A stretch of 64,000 bases of DNA from 2-02-FULL-66-22 sp964576535 (GTDB lineage Bacteria > Methylomirabilota > Methylomirabilia > Methylomirabilales > 2-02-FULL-66-22): the NCBI GenBank assembly GCA_964576535.1, contig CAZNWB010000004.1, forward strand, positions 12,701 to 76,700. Reading direction: 5' to 3'. Shown in pieces: positions 1-8,087 of this stretch. The position numbers and the translations under genes were made by a program. The stretch's first letter is position 1. Every line of letters starts with the position of its first letter. The notes below the pieces were generated by a model. That model did not search any database, was not told the DNA's origin, and saw only the letters and a program-made list of their open reading frames with translations.

Positions 1-1
1 G

Positions 2-214
2 CGGGACTATGAGGACCTAGGGGTCCAGATCGCCAGTGCGAAGAAGAACAGGCGAAGTGCCCTGGACATTCGCCGCCTCAAGAAAGAGCGCCGCCTGGCC
101 GCTGGTCATTACCTGGGCGGCCTGCGAGCGCTCGGGGCGCTCACCAGTAACAACGGCGACGGGAAGGGCCTGGACCTCGCGGCGGAGTTGGCCAAGCAGG
201 GGCTCGACACATGA
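2..214 (+). CDS. C-terminal end of a phage-like protein (possible terminase small subunit)
   Basis: The window opens inside an open frame that runs 70 codons to a TGA at 212-214. The product is basic and probably helical, with many Lys/Arg in its first half and an Ala/Leu-rich end. Its stop overlaps the ATG of the terminase large subunit by four bases (ATGA), so the two are translationally coupled. Position directly before the large subunit suggests a terminase small subunit, but no diagnostic motif is visible and the N-terminus is missing. Confidence 0.5.
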   Translation, partial: RDYEDLGVQIASAKKNRRSALDIRRLKKERRLAAGHYLGGLRALGALTSNNGDGKGLDLAAELAKQGLDT

Positions 215-1710
215 CCATCACCGAGTTCCTCGATCGTCTCCGCTGGATTGACGGGACGCCGCTCCGCGATTGCCTTGAACCCTATCGCCGCCGGATCTTC
301 GAGCAGGCGTTCGAGGAGGATGGTCCGGGCTTCCGTTACAACCTGATCCTGTGCGGGCGGGCAAAGAAGAACTGGAAGTCCGCCGATCTCATCCTGGCCC
401 TGCTCTGGGCGCTCCTCAAACCGGGGCCTGGGCGCAAGGAATGCTTCCTCGTTGCCTTCGACGAGGACCAGGCGGCCAATGACCTCACGCTCCTCAAGCT
501 CCTCATTCGAGCGAATTCCGCTCTGGGCAAAGTCCTCTCTATGCGCCAGAACATCGTGAGCCGGAGAGACGGGCGGGGCTTCGCCGAAGTCCTCCCGGGC
601 CAGTCCCACTTGGGCGAGCACGGGCGCACGTTCCGCTTCCTCGGCATTGACGAGATCCACACGCAGAAGACCTGGGACCTCCTCGAAGCCTTGCAGCCCG
701 ACCCGACGCGCCTGGACACGCAGACCTGGATCACGTCCTATGCCTCAATTTATCACCGACCGGGAATTCCCCTGTTCGATTTGCGCGCCGCTGGCCGCGC
801 TGGCACCGATCCACGCATGTTCTTCTCCTGGTACGCCGCCGACTACACGACCGACCCCGCCTTCGCCGAGGCCGACCCGGAGACGCGGGCCAACCCCTCA
901 CGCGATTCCTGGGCGGACCAGGGCTACCTGGAGCAGCAGCAGCGCCGCCTCCCCGCGCACAAGTACCGCCGCCTGCATCTGAATCTCCCCGGCCTCCCCG
1001 AGGGCTCCGCGTTCCAACCCGAGCCCGTGATGAACGCCATGGACCGAAGTTCTCACGAGCGACCGCCCGAGCCCGGCATCGAATACCGCGCCTTTGTGGA
1101 TATGTCCGGCGGTTCCTCGGACGATGCCGTCCTGGCCATCGGCTACCAGGATCCCGACGGCCGCGCGATCGTGGCCCGTGTGCTGAATCAGGGCCCGCCG
1201 CCGCCCTTCGACCCGCGCAAGGCGGTTGACCGCTTTGCCACCGTCCTCAAGGAGTACGGCATCGCCTGGGTGACGGGTGACAATTACGCCGGGCAGACCT
1301 TCAAGTCCGACTTCGAGGAGCGGGGCATCGCCTACGAGGTGGCGGGCCGGAGCAAATCGAAGTTGTACGAAGCCCTGGAGCCGCACCTCAACGGCTTCCG
1401 CGTCCTCCTCCCGAACATCGCCGAAATTGAGCAGCAACTCCTCGGCCTCGTCTGGCGCGGGGGCAAGATTGACCATCCCGGGGGTGAGCACGATGACTAC
1501 GCCAACGCCGTCGCCGGCCTCGTCCATGTCCTCCTCGGCTCGCAAGCGCAGGAACTTTACATCTCGGGCCTCGGTGACTCGCTTCCCGGGCGCAGTGTCG
1601 ATGAAATCCAGGCCGCTGCTGACGAGTCCTTTCGCATCAAGTCGGAGGTGGGCCGCGAGCGAATCGAAGCCGGGTGCCGCAAAATGGGCGCGTGGTTTCC
1701 AGGAGATTGA
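211..1710 (+). CDS. Phage terminase large subunit
   Basis: This is the 499-residue DNA-packaging motor protein of a tailed phage. A divergent Walker A (GRAKKNWKS, residues 49-57) and a Walker B ending in Asp147-Glu148 form the ATPase domain. The C-terminal half carries an RNase H-like nuclease pattern: Asp297 in FVDMSGG, Asp357 in TGDN, and Asp428-Asp429 in EHDDYANA. All three acidic clusters are present, so it may be intact. ATGA overlap with the upstream gene. In HK97-like phages a portal gene normally follows; here two small genes and then the prohead protease follow instead. Confidence 0.88.
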   Translation: MTITEFLDRLRWIDGTPLRDCLEPYRRRIFEQAFEEDGPGFRYNLILCGRAKKNWKSADLILALLWALLKPGPGRKECFLVAFDEDQAANDLTLLKLLIRANSALGKVLSMRQNIVSRRDGRGFAEVLPGQSHLGEHGRTFRFLGIDEIHTQKTWDLLEALQPDPTRLDTQTWITSYASIYHRPGIPLFDLRAAGRAGTDPRMFFSWYAADYTTDPAFAEADPETRANPSRDSWADQGYLEQQQRRLPAHKYRRLHLNLPGLPEGSAFQPEPVMNAMDRSSHERPPEPGIEYRAFVDMSGGSSDDAVLAIGYQDPDGRAIVARVLNQGPPPPFDPRKAVDRFATVLKEYGIAWVTGDNYAGQTFKSDFEERGIAYEVAGRSKSKLYEALEPHLNGFRVLLPNIAEIEQQLLGLVWRGGKIDHPGGEHDDYANAVAGLVHVLLGSQAQELYISGLGDSLPGRSVDEIQAAADESFRIKSEVGRERIEAGCRKMGAWFPGD

Positions 1711-1714
1711 AGTC

Positions 1715-2026
1715 ATGGACCACACCGGAATTCTGCCCGCGCTCGGTTGGCTTCCCACCGACCATGCGACGGCCTGCGTTCTCCAGCTCGGGCGGCTGGA
1801 TGCACTGATCGCTGATCTTCAGGCACTCCCGCCCGGCGATCCGCAGGCGGCCGCGAAACTTCACCAGGCGTTTTGCGACGCATCGGCCCTTTACCACGAA
1901 TCAGCCGGACACGCAGCCGGCGGGAGACCGGACCTTTGGTATCTCTCCATGGTGGGGACGCTGAACACGCTTGCGATGCGGCACCAGCTCGAACAATCGC
2001 CGATGCCGTGGGAGCCGTCAGGATGA
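1715..2026 (+). CDS. Small phage-like protein, unknown function
   Basis: A 103-residue protein starting four bases after the terminase stop, with an AGGAG-type ribosome binding site inside the terminase 3' end. It is rich in Ala, Leu and His and looks helical, with no signal peptide or membrane segment. Its stop overlaps the next ATG (ATGA), so it belongs to the packaging operon. No family is recognised. In related phages this slot may hold head-assembly or packaging accessory proteins, but that is inference from position only. Confidence 0.6.
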   Translation: MDHTGILPALGWLPTDHATACVLQLGRLDALIADLQALPPGDPQAAAKLHQAFCDASALYHESAGHAAGGRPDLWYLSMVGTLNTLAMRHQLEQSPMPWEPSG

Positions 2027-2109
2027 AGAAGCCGAAGAAACCCGCACCACCGAAACCAATTCACCGCCCGCAGCGGTTCACGGATGCAATTGTCACGAAG
2101 GGGAAATGA
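2023..2109 (+). CDS. 28-residue Lys/Pro-rich microprotein
   Basis: A tiny open frame beginning at the ATGA overlap with the preceding gene and ending two bases before the protease ATG. It encodes a basic Lys/Pro-rich N-terminal stretch followed by a short tail. Support is purely positional: tight coupling on both sides. It could be a real microprotein or merely a spacer that carries the protease ribosome binding site. Confidence 0.4.
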   Translation: MKKPKKPAPPKPIHRPQRFTDAIVTKGK

Positions 2110-2110
2110 A

Positions 2111-3091
2111 ATGAGCCAGGTGATGTCGAACGTCAAGCAGTGGGTCGGAACGATCACCGCGACGAGCGCGATGGGCGACGAATGCGAAATGACGGTCAGC
2201 ACCGGCAATCTTGATCGGCAAAATGATCGCGTGATCCCGGGGGGGGCGGACCTGTCGGGCTTCATGCGGAACCCGACGCTCCTGTGGGCCCATGACTATT
2301 CTCAAATTCCCATCGGCTCAGTAACGGCACTGGATGTCGGGCCGTCGGGCATCCGGGCTCGCTGGCGCTGGAACGAACAGGACGAACTCGGCGCCAGAGT
2401 GAAGCGGGCGTGGGATGGCGGATTTATCCGAGGAGCGAGCATCGGCTTTCAACCTCTGGAATTCGAGCGGAATCCGGAGGGGGGGCTAGATTATACGCGC
2501 TGGAGTCTCCTGGAAATTTCCCTGGCCCCGGTTCCGGCCAATGCTGAAGCGGTCCGCGCTTTCAAGCATCTCAAGCTGTGGCCGGAGAAAACCGGGCTGG
2601 GCGTCGATTGGGCGGGCTATCAGAAATGGTTCGAGAGTTCGCCCGCCCCGGGAGGCACGCGACAGAATGAGAGGAGGACACCGGTGGATCAAGAGTTTGA
2701 GAAGATGGACCAAAGGCACGCCGTCATCCAGATGGCCAGCGATGCTTGGGACCGCGTTGATCCTCGGCATGCGGGCGCGGGCACCGTGGTTGCAAGGCCG
2801 GACCTCGCTTCGCTCGACGCGGGATTTATTCCCAAAGAGTGTCGCGGCGGCGCCGGGCTGAATCCGGCTCAACGGGCGGTGTTCGACGCGCAACTCGTGT
2901 TTGCCAGAACGGGCGGCGCGGCCCGAGCCCACAGAGGAAATCTGACCGGAGGGGGCGGGATCGACATCGACCCCGGGACGGTGACCGAGGTGGTGCGGGG
3001 CATCGTCGCGAAACTCATGCAGGGCCTCGGGCCGAAGATCGACCAACAGGTTCGCGCAGCCCTGGCCCGCGCACGCGGCCGGATCGACTGA
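2111..3091 (+). CDS. HK97-type prohead protease
   Basis: 326 residues from the ATG at 2111, preferred to the in-frame ATG at 2084 because a GAAGGGGAAA ribosome binding site precedes it. The first 150 residues carry the serine-protease signature of the caudovirus prohead protease family: His61 in WAHDYSQIPIG, Ser110 in GASIGFQP, and acidic Glu135 in LLEISLAPVPANAEA. It would process the capsid scaffold during head maturation. The long C-terminal tail (about 160-326) is not typical of the catalytic domain and may act as a scaffold, as in some fused protease-scaffold proteins. No major capsid gene follows. Confidence 0.85.
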   Translation: MSQVMSNVKQWVGTITATSAMGDECEMTVSTGNLDRQNDRVIPGGADLSGFMRNPTLLWAHDYSQIPIGSVTALDVGPSGIRARWRWNEQDELGARVKRAWDGGFIRGASIGFQPLEFERNPEGGLDYTRWSLLEISLAPVPANAEAVRAFKHLKLWPEKTGLGVDWAGYQKWFESSPAPGGTRQNERRTPVDQEFEKMDQRHAVIQMASDAWDRVDPRHAGAGTVVARPDLASLDAGFIPKECRGGAGLNPAQRAVFDAQLVFARTGGAARAHRGNLTGGGGIDIDPGTVTEVVRGIVAKLMQGLGPKIDQQVRAALARARGRID

Positions 3092-3121
3092 CCCAACAAC
3101 TGGACCAGGAGGAGGTACATC

Positions 3122-3604
3122 ATGGGACTATTCACGGGCACTGTGAGTGACACTCAGGACGTGATGGTGGACGAGATCGAGACCGTCGCCCAGGCGAAGG
3201 CCATCGTACTGCAAGCCCGGGAGCGGCTGGCCGCGGCGAAGATTGGGGCCGCAAGGTTCCGGCCCGGGACGATGACAATAGCCGCCGCCACGGCCGCAGA
3301 GGAACTGGAAGCCGCATCCGAGGCGCTTCCCGTTGCCGAGCAGAACCTCGAGACGATCCGCAATCGAGAGCGGCATCGGATTCGGCGGGAGCGATCGCCC
3401 GGCGAGCGGGAACTTCGCCGAAGTCTGCTGGCCGCACTCGAAGGGGCCCGAGCCCGGCTCGCCGTATTGCAGGCATATAAGGACGAGACCGACCGCCTCA
3501 CTGACGGGCGCCCGAATTTCGAGGTCGATCCGAGCCGCGATTGGCCGGAAATTCTGAGTCTGGACGATTGGCGCGAGGCGAATGAGCGTGAAGGGTTACT
3601 TTGA
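3122..3604 (+). CDS. Coiled-coil phage-like protein, unknown function
   Basis: 160 residues with a strong AGGAGG ribosome binding site eight bases upstream. The central part (about 20-125) is dominated by Ala, Glu, Arg and Leu in heptad-like spacing, suggesting a long helical hairpin or coiled coil. The C-terminus is acidic and Trp-rich. It lies last in the packaging block. No family recognised. A scaffold or head-completion role is possible by position only. Confidence 0.6.
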   Translation: MGLFTGTVSDTQDVMVDEIETVAQAKAIVLQARERLAAAKIGAARFRPGTMTIAAATAAEELEAASEALPVAEQNLETIRNRERHRIRRERSPGERELRRSLLAALEGARARLAVLQAYKDETDRLTDGRPNFEVDPSRDWPEILSLDDWREANEREGLL

Positions 3605-3843
3605 GCGCGGGGAGTCAACGGGCCGCCGGGGCTGGCGCCCGAAATGACCTGTCCTGGATCCCCGCGGGCTGCCTCGCCGTAATGACTGACGCGAGGCGGC
3701 TACTCCGTTCGGGATAGGACAGCCCCAAGGGCCTGGGGCGGGAAGGTGCGGGCCGACTCGCCCCGGGTTCTCTTCCTCACGAGGGGAATATCGCGAGGCG
3801 GAGTTGGCCCCCGGTGTCCCCGGTGCGGACTGCGGGAGGAAAC

Positions 3844-4002
3844 GTGAAGCAGCCCGAGCTGGCCTTTCGAGGCTTCGAGTTCTGTGACGGCTGCGGGGCC
3901 AAGCTGGAGCCGGAGTCGCGCCTGTCGGGCCTTTGCCCGGCCTGTCAGGAGAAGGCCATGGAGCACGCCAGGCCGAAGGCTAGACAGGGGGCGCCAGTGT
4001 AG
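3844..4002 (+). CDS. Small zinc-ribbon protein
   Basis: GTG start at 3844 chosen because GGGAGGA lies four bases upstream. The 52-residue product has two Cys pairs (CDGC and CPAC) separated by 15 residues, the pattern of a zinc ribbon. Roughly 240 bases between the previous gene and this one hold no convincing gene. It is the first of several small cysteine-pair proteins in this element. Confidence 0.6.
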   Translation: MKQPELAFRGFEFCDGCGAKLEPESRLSGLCPACQEKAMEHARPKARQGAPV

Positions 4003-4106
4003 GCTATCGTTCAGGCTCAGACAGCCGTAGGAATGCCCTCCGGTTCGCGCCCAGGAGGGCGTTTTGCGGCCTAGCAGGCGTTAAAACGGAAAAGAGCTAT
4101 CTAAGC

Positions 4107-4301
4107 ATGGCCTCCGCTCTCTGCGAGCATTGTCAGGCCGAATTGCCCGAGAGCACGCAGCGGCGCCGGTTCTGTAACGCCAAGTGCCGGGCGGCGGCGT
4201 GGCAAGCTCAGCGGCGGCGGGAACTGTCCCTGGCCTTGGAGGAGCTGGGGCGGGCGGCGAAGCGACTGGAGCGGATCTCCCGGCGGGAGGTGAGCAGGTG
4301 A
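4107..4301 (+). CDS. Small zinc-knuckle protein with coiled-coil tail
   Basis: 64 residues. N-terminal CEHC and FCNAKC motifs form a probable zinc finger, followed by an Arg/Glu/Leu-rich helix. The 3' half is clearly similar at DNA level to 5560-5674, showing that the gene has been duplicated nearby. Role unknown. Such proteins are common in phage accessory regions. Confidence 0.6.
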   Translation: MASALCEHCQAELPESTQRRRFCNAKCRAAAWQAQRRRELSLALEELGRAAKRLERISRREVSR

Positions 4302-4343
4302 GTCTGACAGCAACCGGCGCATTGGAATGAAGGAGGGATTGCC

Positions 4344-5036
4344 ATGCAATCCTCAAGAATGTCCAAGATACGGGAAGGGGCCGCTCAGGCGCTCTCTTAC
4401 GTAGGTGTGATTCTCGCACTTTCCGTCTTTGCGCTTGGAGTTCTCGGAGGTGGCCTCTATTTCGTCGTGATTCTCCTCACTGAGGGGCGGGATGGTCTTC
4501 TAATTCCCGCAACCCAGAGATGGCCGTTGGCCAGCCTTCTTTGGTGGGCAATGGTACTCGCCTTCATTCTCGGGACGGTGTTGGTGTGGCTCGGCGGCCG
4601 CATGAGCGCGGATCCGCGAAACAGATTCGAATTCCCACTCAGGGCTAGCGGGCGCACAATTTTGGACCTCGCACGCGTCGGCGGCTGGCCCCTGGCCTGC
4701 TTTGTCTTCGTGCTCTGGTTCATTGTGCGCCTTGATTTCGGACAGGCATTGCTCGGTGGAATCTTCTTCCTGGGTGGCATCGTTTTGTTGATTAGCCGTC
4801 TGCAATTCGGCGACCTGTCAGATCGCAAGTCTGGCCTTTATGTGAAGAACAGAGATCTAATAAACCTTCAGCAATGGTTTTGCGGCGAATGCGATAAGTG
4901 CTTCCTGCCGACCCACTGGCTCATAGCCGCAAGCTCCGATCGGTCTCCTGACTACACTGCCCAATGTCCGGAGTGCAGAGGCGGGAATACTCGTCGCGCT
5001 TCCATGCAACAGGAGGAGGAGTGTGAACGAGCGTAA
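4344..5036 (+). CDS. Multi-pass membrane protein with C-terminal zinc ribbon
   Basis: 230 residues starting at the ATG after AAGGAGGG. Four hydrophobic segments are visible (about 17-46, 64-85, 108-130 and 135-152), followed by a soluble tail with CGECDKC and CPEC pairs that probably bind zinc. The codon pattern is more AT-rich than the phage genes. No known family is recognised. It stands alone between microprotein genes, so it is likely a cargo gene of the element. Confidence 0.65.
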   Translation: MQSSRMSKIREGAAQALSYVGVILALSVFALGVLGGGLYFVVILLTEGRDGLLIPATQRWPLASLLWWAMVLAFILGTVLVWLGGRMSADPRNRFEFPLRASGRTILDLARVGGWPLACFVFVLWFIVRLDFGQALLGGIFFLGGIVLLISRLQFGDLSDRKSGLYVKNRDLINLQQWFCGECDKCFLPTHWLIAASSDRSPDYTAQCPECRGGNTRRASMQQEEECERA

Positions 5037-5131
5037 GCGAAATGCAAGATATGCGGATCTCCCCCATTCACTTTGGCGTGTCATCGCTTTAGCCAAGAAT
5101 CCCTCGACTGAATCCCGGTATAGATTGCCTC

Positions 5132-5320
5132 ATGTGCCGAGCGGCCCTGAGATTGCGGAGACGGTCGGAGGCTAACGCGGAGCGGGATCAGAGGATTCGG
5201 GGGCTAGCAGTGCGACTGGCCCGGGACGTCGGGCTGACGCGGGACGATCTCGTCTGCCCCGGATCGGGCGGCTGGCATCAAGATTCGGGCAGAATGCCAG
5301 GCGGGGACGGGACGGGGTAA
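5132..5320 (+). CDS. Possible degenerate copy of the CRAA zinc-knuckle microprotein
   Basis: 62 codons. The beginning (CRAAL, then Arg/Glu-rich and LAVRLAR) resembles the second halves of the products at 4107 and 5671, but the first cysteine finger is absent and the C-terminus is Gly-rich. It runs into the next ATG (TAATG). It may be a truncated family member rather than a working gene. Confidence 0.35.
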   Translation: MCRAALRLRRRSEANAERDQRIRGLAVRLARDVGLTRDDLVCPGSGGWHQDSGRMPGGDGTG

Positions 5321-5511
5321 TGGAGAGAGTAGCGGAATGGATCTGCGAACCGTGCAAGAAGATTGTTCACAGAGTCGAGATCCTCGAGGACTGCGAGGAG
5401 GTTCTTTGGAGGCTACGCGACATGCACTGTGGCCTGTGTGGCGAACTGGCTTCCCTCACGGTGAGGAGGAAGGAGGAGGTCTCGGAGGAAGAGACTCAGG
5501 CACAGGGGTGA
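5320..5511 (+). CDS. Small zinc-ribbon protein
   Basis: 63 residues with CEPC near the N-terminus and CGLC about 27 residues later, followed by an acidic Glu-rich tail. The start codon overlaps the stop of the preceding frame. The spacing suggests a single zinc ribbon. Function unknown. It is one of five or six cysteine-pair microproteins in 3844-5865. Confidence 0.5.
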   Translation: MERVAEWICEPCKKIVHRVEILEDCEEVLWRLRDMHCGLCGELASLTVRRKEEVSEEETQAQG

Positions 5512-5674
5512 GCGGAGCCGGAAGATTTCGCTTGAGCCCTCGGCCTGCTCGGACAGGTGCCGGGCAGCAACGCGGGAGGCTCAGCAAAGGCGGGAGCTGT
5601 CCCCGGCTCTGGAGCAGTTGGGGCGGGCCACCAGGCGTCTGGAGCGGATCTCACGGCGGGAGTCAGGGGCGTGA
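5510..5674 (+). pseudogene. Decayed copy of the 4107-4301 zinc-knuckle gene
   Basis: The frame ending at the TGA 5672-5674 reads CSDRC, CRAAT and then a Leu/Glu/Arg helix ending LERISRRE, closely matching the product at 4107-4301 (LERISRREV). There is no ATG and no clear start in this frame, and the first cysteine pair is lost. The last codons overlap a GTG of the next gene. It looks like a 5'-truncated duplicate. Confidence 0.5.
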
Positions 5675-5865
5675 CTGGTCGGCAGAGCTCGGCCTGTTCC
5701 TCCCGGTGCCGGGCCGCCAAGAGCCGGCGGGAGCGTATCCGGAAGCAAGCCGAGCGGGACCGGCGGTTGTGGGCGCTGGCCGATGCGATCTTGCGGGAGT
5801 TGGGGGAGGGGAAAGGGGGACACCATGAAGGCGCTCGTGCTGATCGGGATGCTCTTGGTTCCTAG
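5671..5865 (+). CDS. Small zinc-knuckle/helical protein
   Basis: GTG start at 5671 overlaps the TGA of the preceding remnant (GTGA). The 64-residue product has CSSRC and CRAAK at the start and an Arg/Glu/Leu-rich helix, a third version of the same family. It overlaps the following secreted-protein gene by 41 bases. Function unknown. Confidence 0.45.
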   Translation: MTGRQSSACSSRCRAAKSRRERIRKQAERDRRLWALADAILRELGEGKGGHHEGARADRDALGS

Positions 5866-6130
5866 CCTGGCTTGGGCAGAGGGATGGGTCTTGGTTTCTC
5901 CTCCGTTTGAGATACGGGGAAACGAGGTCATTCACCTCGCCGTTCCACTAAGCCAGTGGGAGTATGTGGGGGCCTTTGATACGGCCAGAGAATGCGAGGA
6001 CGTGCGTCTAACACTAGCGCAGAAAGCAGAGAAGGACAAAACCTTGACGGCCCAGGCTAGCAAAATCGGCCAATGTATGCCCTACGCCCTTTGGTGGCAG
6101 TCGAAGCAGCCATCCCCTTGCAGCAAATGA
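5825..6130 (+). CDS. Small secreted protein, unknown function
   Basis: ATG at 5825 chosen because it begins a clean signal peptide (MKALVLIGMLLVPSLAWAEG, cleavage likely after AWA) and is preceded by a GGGGGA ribosome binding site. The mature part of about 80 residues has two Cys near its middle and end, plus a final Cys-Ser-Lys, and no recognised domain. It is probably periplasmic. Confidence 0.6.
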   Translation: MKALVLIGMLLVPSLAWAEGWVLVSPPFEIRGNEVIHLAVPLSQWEYVGAFDTARECEDVRLTLAQKAEKDKTLTAQASKIGQCMPYALWWQSKQPSPCSK

Positions 6131-6153
6131 TTCCCCGGCCATAAAGATTTCGC

Positions 6154-6182
6154 TTGACAACCTGTAACCGATGAGTTACCGT
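6154..6182 (+). promoter_or_regulatory. Promoter with dyad operator upstream of the Xre regulator
   Basis: TTGACA at 6154-6159 and a weak -10 (TACCGT, 6177-6182) with 17-base spacing. The spacer contains a perfect 5-base dyad, GTAAC-n6-GTTAC (6164-6179). That is the expected place for autorepression by the helix-turn-helix protein encoded next. The -10 lies only two bases before the ATG at 6185, which argues that translation starts at 6206. Confidence 0.5.
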
Positions 6183-6205
6183 CCATGACAACCAAGAGAT
6201 TCACC

Positions 6206-6385
6206 ATGCGACTCAAGCGATTGCGGGCACAACGGAAGCTGAGTCAAGCGGGCCTGGCCGAACAGTCGGGGCTCTCCCGGGAATACATCGCCCGCTTGGA
6301 GTTGGGCCAGCAAGATCCGACGCTCGGCACCCTGGAGAAGCTGGCGAAGGCCCTCAAGGTGAAGGTGGGGAGGTTGCTGGAGTAG
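6206..6385 (+). CDS. Xre-family helix-turn-helix regulator
   Basis: 59 residues from the ATG at 6206, preferred to the ATG at 6185 because the putative promoter would start the transcript at about 6189. The product is a single Cro/C1-type HTH: LSQAGLAEQSGLSREYIARLE is followed by the usual GQQDPTLGTLEKLAKAL helix. It is a typical phage or mobile-element repressor and probably controls its own dyad-containing promoter and the downstream nuclease-like gene. Confidence 0.75.
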   Translation: MRLKRLRAQRKLSQAGLAEQSGLSREYIARLELGQQDPTLGTLEKLAKALKVKVGRLLE

Positions 6386-6410
6386 TCAATTATCGAGAGG
6401 AGTAGCGATC

Positions 6411-6983
6411 ATGGAATTTCGGCTTATATATCAAGGGCGATTACCAGGGAGGGAAAAGGCAACCCGTGAGGAAAAGCAATTGATGCGCCGAATATTCCAC
6501 GGCCAAATGCGAGAATTGTGGAACCAGCAGCCACTAAAAGGGCTAGCGGAAGACTGCATTATTCCAAATCATCCGAGGTATGCAGATGGCGGCGACTTCG
6601 ACTTCTTTAAGAGGGTGGGAGATTTTCTATTTCTTCCACTTATCAGCCAAAAGACACTATTGATGGCTGAACTAGAGGTGTTGTTTCTGCGGCCACAGGA
6701 GCCGGGCTCTCTTGTCGGTCATGGTGGAGATATCGACAACCGAATAGCAACTGTGTTCGATGCCCTGAGGGTTCCAAGCGCTCAGGAGTTGCCTAAGGGG
6801 GATAAGCCTCAACCGGATGAGGTTCCGTTCTACTGTACTCTTGAAGACGACGGGCTCATTACCGCGATTTCCGTAGTAACCGACCGACTTCTACCTTATA
6901 AGGATCCGGCCGAAGTTCTCTTGGTGATTCGCGTTCGGACAAAAGTGAGGCAGTTGGCAACGATGAATCTGGCATTTGCTTAA
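6411..6983 (+). CDS. RusA-like Holliday-junction resolvase candidate
   Basis: 190 residues, 25 bases after the Xre gene. Residues 107-120 read DIDNRIATVFDALR and residues 144-150 read LEDDGLI. This matches the RusA pattern of a D-x-D-N motif, a following D-A-L, and a D-D-x-x-I near the C-terminus. Those acidic residues bind Mg2+ in RusA nucleases. The N-terminus is longer than in E. coli RusA (120 residues). The gene is visibly more AT-rich than its neighbours, which fits recent acquisition. A fold-level assignment only. Confidence 0.5.
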   Translation: MEFRLIYQGRLPGREKATREEKQLMRRIFHGQMRELWNQQPLKGLAEDCIIPNHPRYADGGDFDFFKRVGDFLFLPLISQKTLLMAELEVLFLRPQEPGSLVGHGGDIDNRIATVFDALRVPSAQELPKGDKPQPDEVPFYCTLEDDGLITAISVVTDRLLPYKDPAEVLLVIRVRTKVRQLATMNLAFA

Positions 6984-7081
6984 TCTCTGCTCTCCACCAG
7001 ACATAAGACGCCCCCGCATCAGCGTCACCTGACCGGGGGCATGGCCCAGGACCCCACCGGGGGAGCATGAGGAGGGGCGTC

Positions 7082-7774
7082 ATGGAGAGGCAGTCAGCCC
7101 CCACGGATTTTTTGGACCTGGTGATCCGCGTGCATGGCCTGGCCGGGGCCAAGTTCCTCGTCGGCTTCGCGGCGGCGCAGCCCGGGATCACGGGCGACCC
7201 CAAGTTGCGGGCGACCCTCGAGCGGTGGCAGGCCGATCTGCGGCGCATCACCTGTGGCCGACCGGCCCGCAGAGTGCAGGAGCGCACGGATTCGCCCCGG
7301 CCTGCGGATCCACGCTTGGAGCAGTTGCACGAGGAGACGGAGGCGGCACGGGCGGACCAGCGGCGTGCGCGCATCGAGACAGCCGAGCGCCGAGCCCACC
7401 AGCTCGCCGGGTCGGCCTCCGGCGGGTTGTCAGGCCACGAAGACGATTGGCTCCTGAAGTACGACGAGCTCAGAAAGGAGGGGAAGGGGCACCTGGAGGC
7501 GATCCACCACATCGCAGGCTATGACCCGAAGGCGCCGCGCCAGCTTCAGGACCATATCCCGATGGATCTGGTTGTACCAGGAATCTCCCGAGCCCGGGCA
7601 CGAGCCAAGGCCCAGGCCGGAGAGCGCCGGAACGCAGAGATTATCTCGCTGGCTCGGGACGGATTGAGCCGGCGGGAGATTGCCGACAGGCTCACTCTCT
7701 CGTATGCGATAGTGTGTCTTGCACTGACGCGGGCGGGTATCCACCCCCCCGACCGGCGGCGAAAGACGACGTGA
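7082..7774 (+). CDS. Hypothetical protein with C-terminal helix-turn-helix
   Basis: 230 residues from the ATG at 7082, which has GAGGAGGGG just upstream (the ATG at 7067 lies before that site). The middle (about 80-115) is charged and coiled-coil-like. The C-terminal 60 residues contain a probable HTH (ISLARDGLSRREIADRLTL) similar to those of phage regulators and recombinase-like DNA-binding domains. No catalytic motif seen. Confidence 0.55.
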   Translation: MERQSAPTDFLDLVIRVHGLAGAKFLVGFAAAQPGITGDPKLRATLERWQADLRRITCGRPARRVQERTDSPRPADPRLEQLHEETEAARADQRRARIETAERRAHQLAGSASGGLSGHEDDWLLKYDELRKEGKGHLEAIHHIAGYDPKAPRQLQDHIPMDLVVPGISRARARAKAQAGERRNAEIISLARDGLSRREIADRLTLSYAIVCLALTRAGIHPPDRRRKTT

Positions 7775-7785
7775 GGAGGGGAGTG

Positions 7786-8070
7786 ATGGCCAAGCAGAGT
7801 CTCTGGCTTGCTTCGTTCCTCCTGCTCCTGCCCCTCGTGGCCGTCGCTGGGGACGAGTCCCCGCTGACCACGATTACCCCCGAGGGCGGGACCATCCGGC
7901 AGGAAGGGAACCGGCTGGACATCTTCGACCGAGAGAGCCGGCGCGAGGGCTACGGGATCCGCCGGGCTGATGGCTCCTGGGACCTGTTCCACCCGGACGG
8001 CCGGCGCCTCGGGACCATCCAGCCGGGCATCGGGGGACAGCCAGGACGGGTGGCGGTGCCGAAGCGGTAG
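7786..8070 (+). CDS. Small secreted protein, unknown function
   Basis: 94 residues. ATG at 7786 follows GAGGAGGGG and starts a signal peptide ending near VAVAGDE. The mature part contains short hydrophilic beta-like stretches (IFDRESRREGYG, DLFHPDGRRLG). Only 17 bases separate it from the integrase. Unknown family. Confidence 0.55.
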   Translation: MAKQSLWLASFLLLLPLVAVAGDESPLTTITPEGGTIRQEGNRLDIFDRESRREGYGIRRADGSWDLFHPDGRRLGTIQPGIGGQPGRVAVPKR

Positions 8071-8087
8071 CGGAAAGGAGAGGCGCG

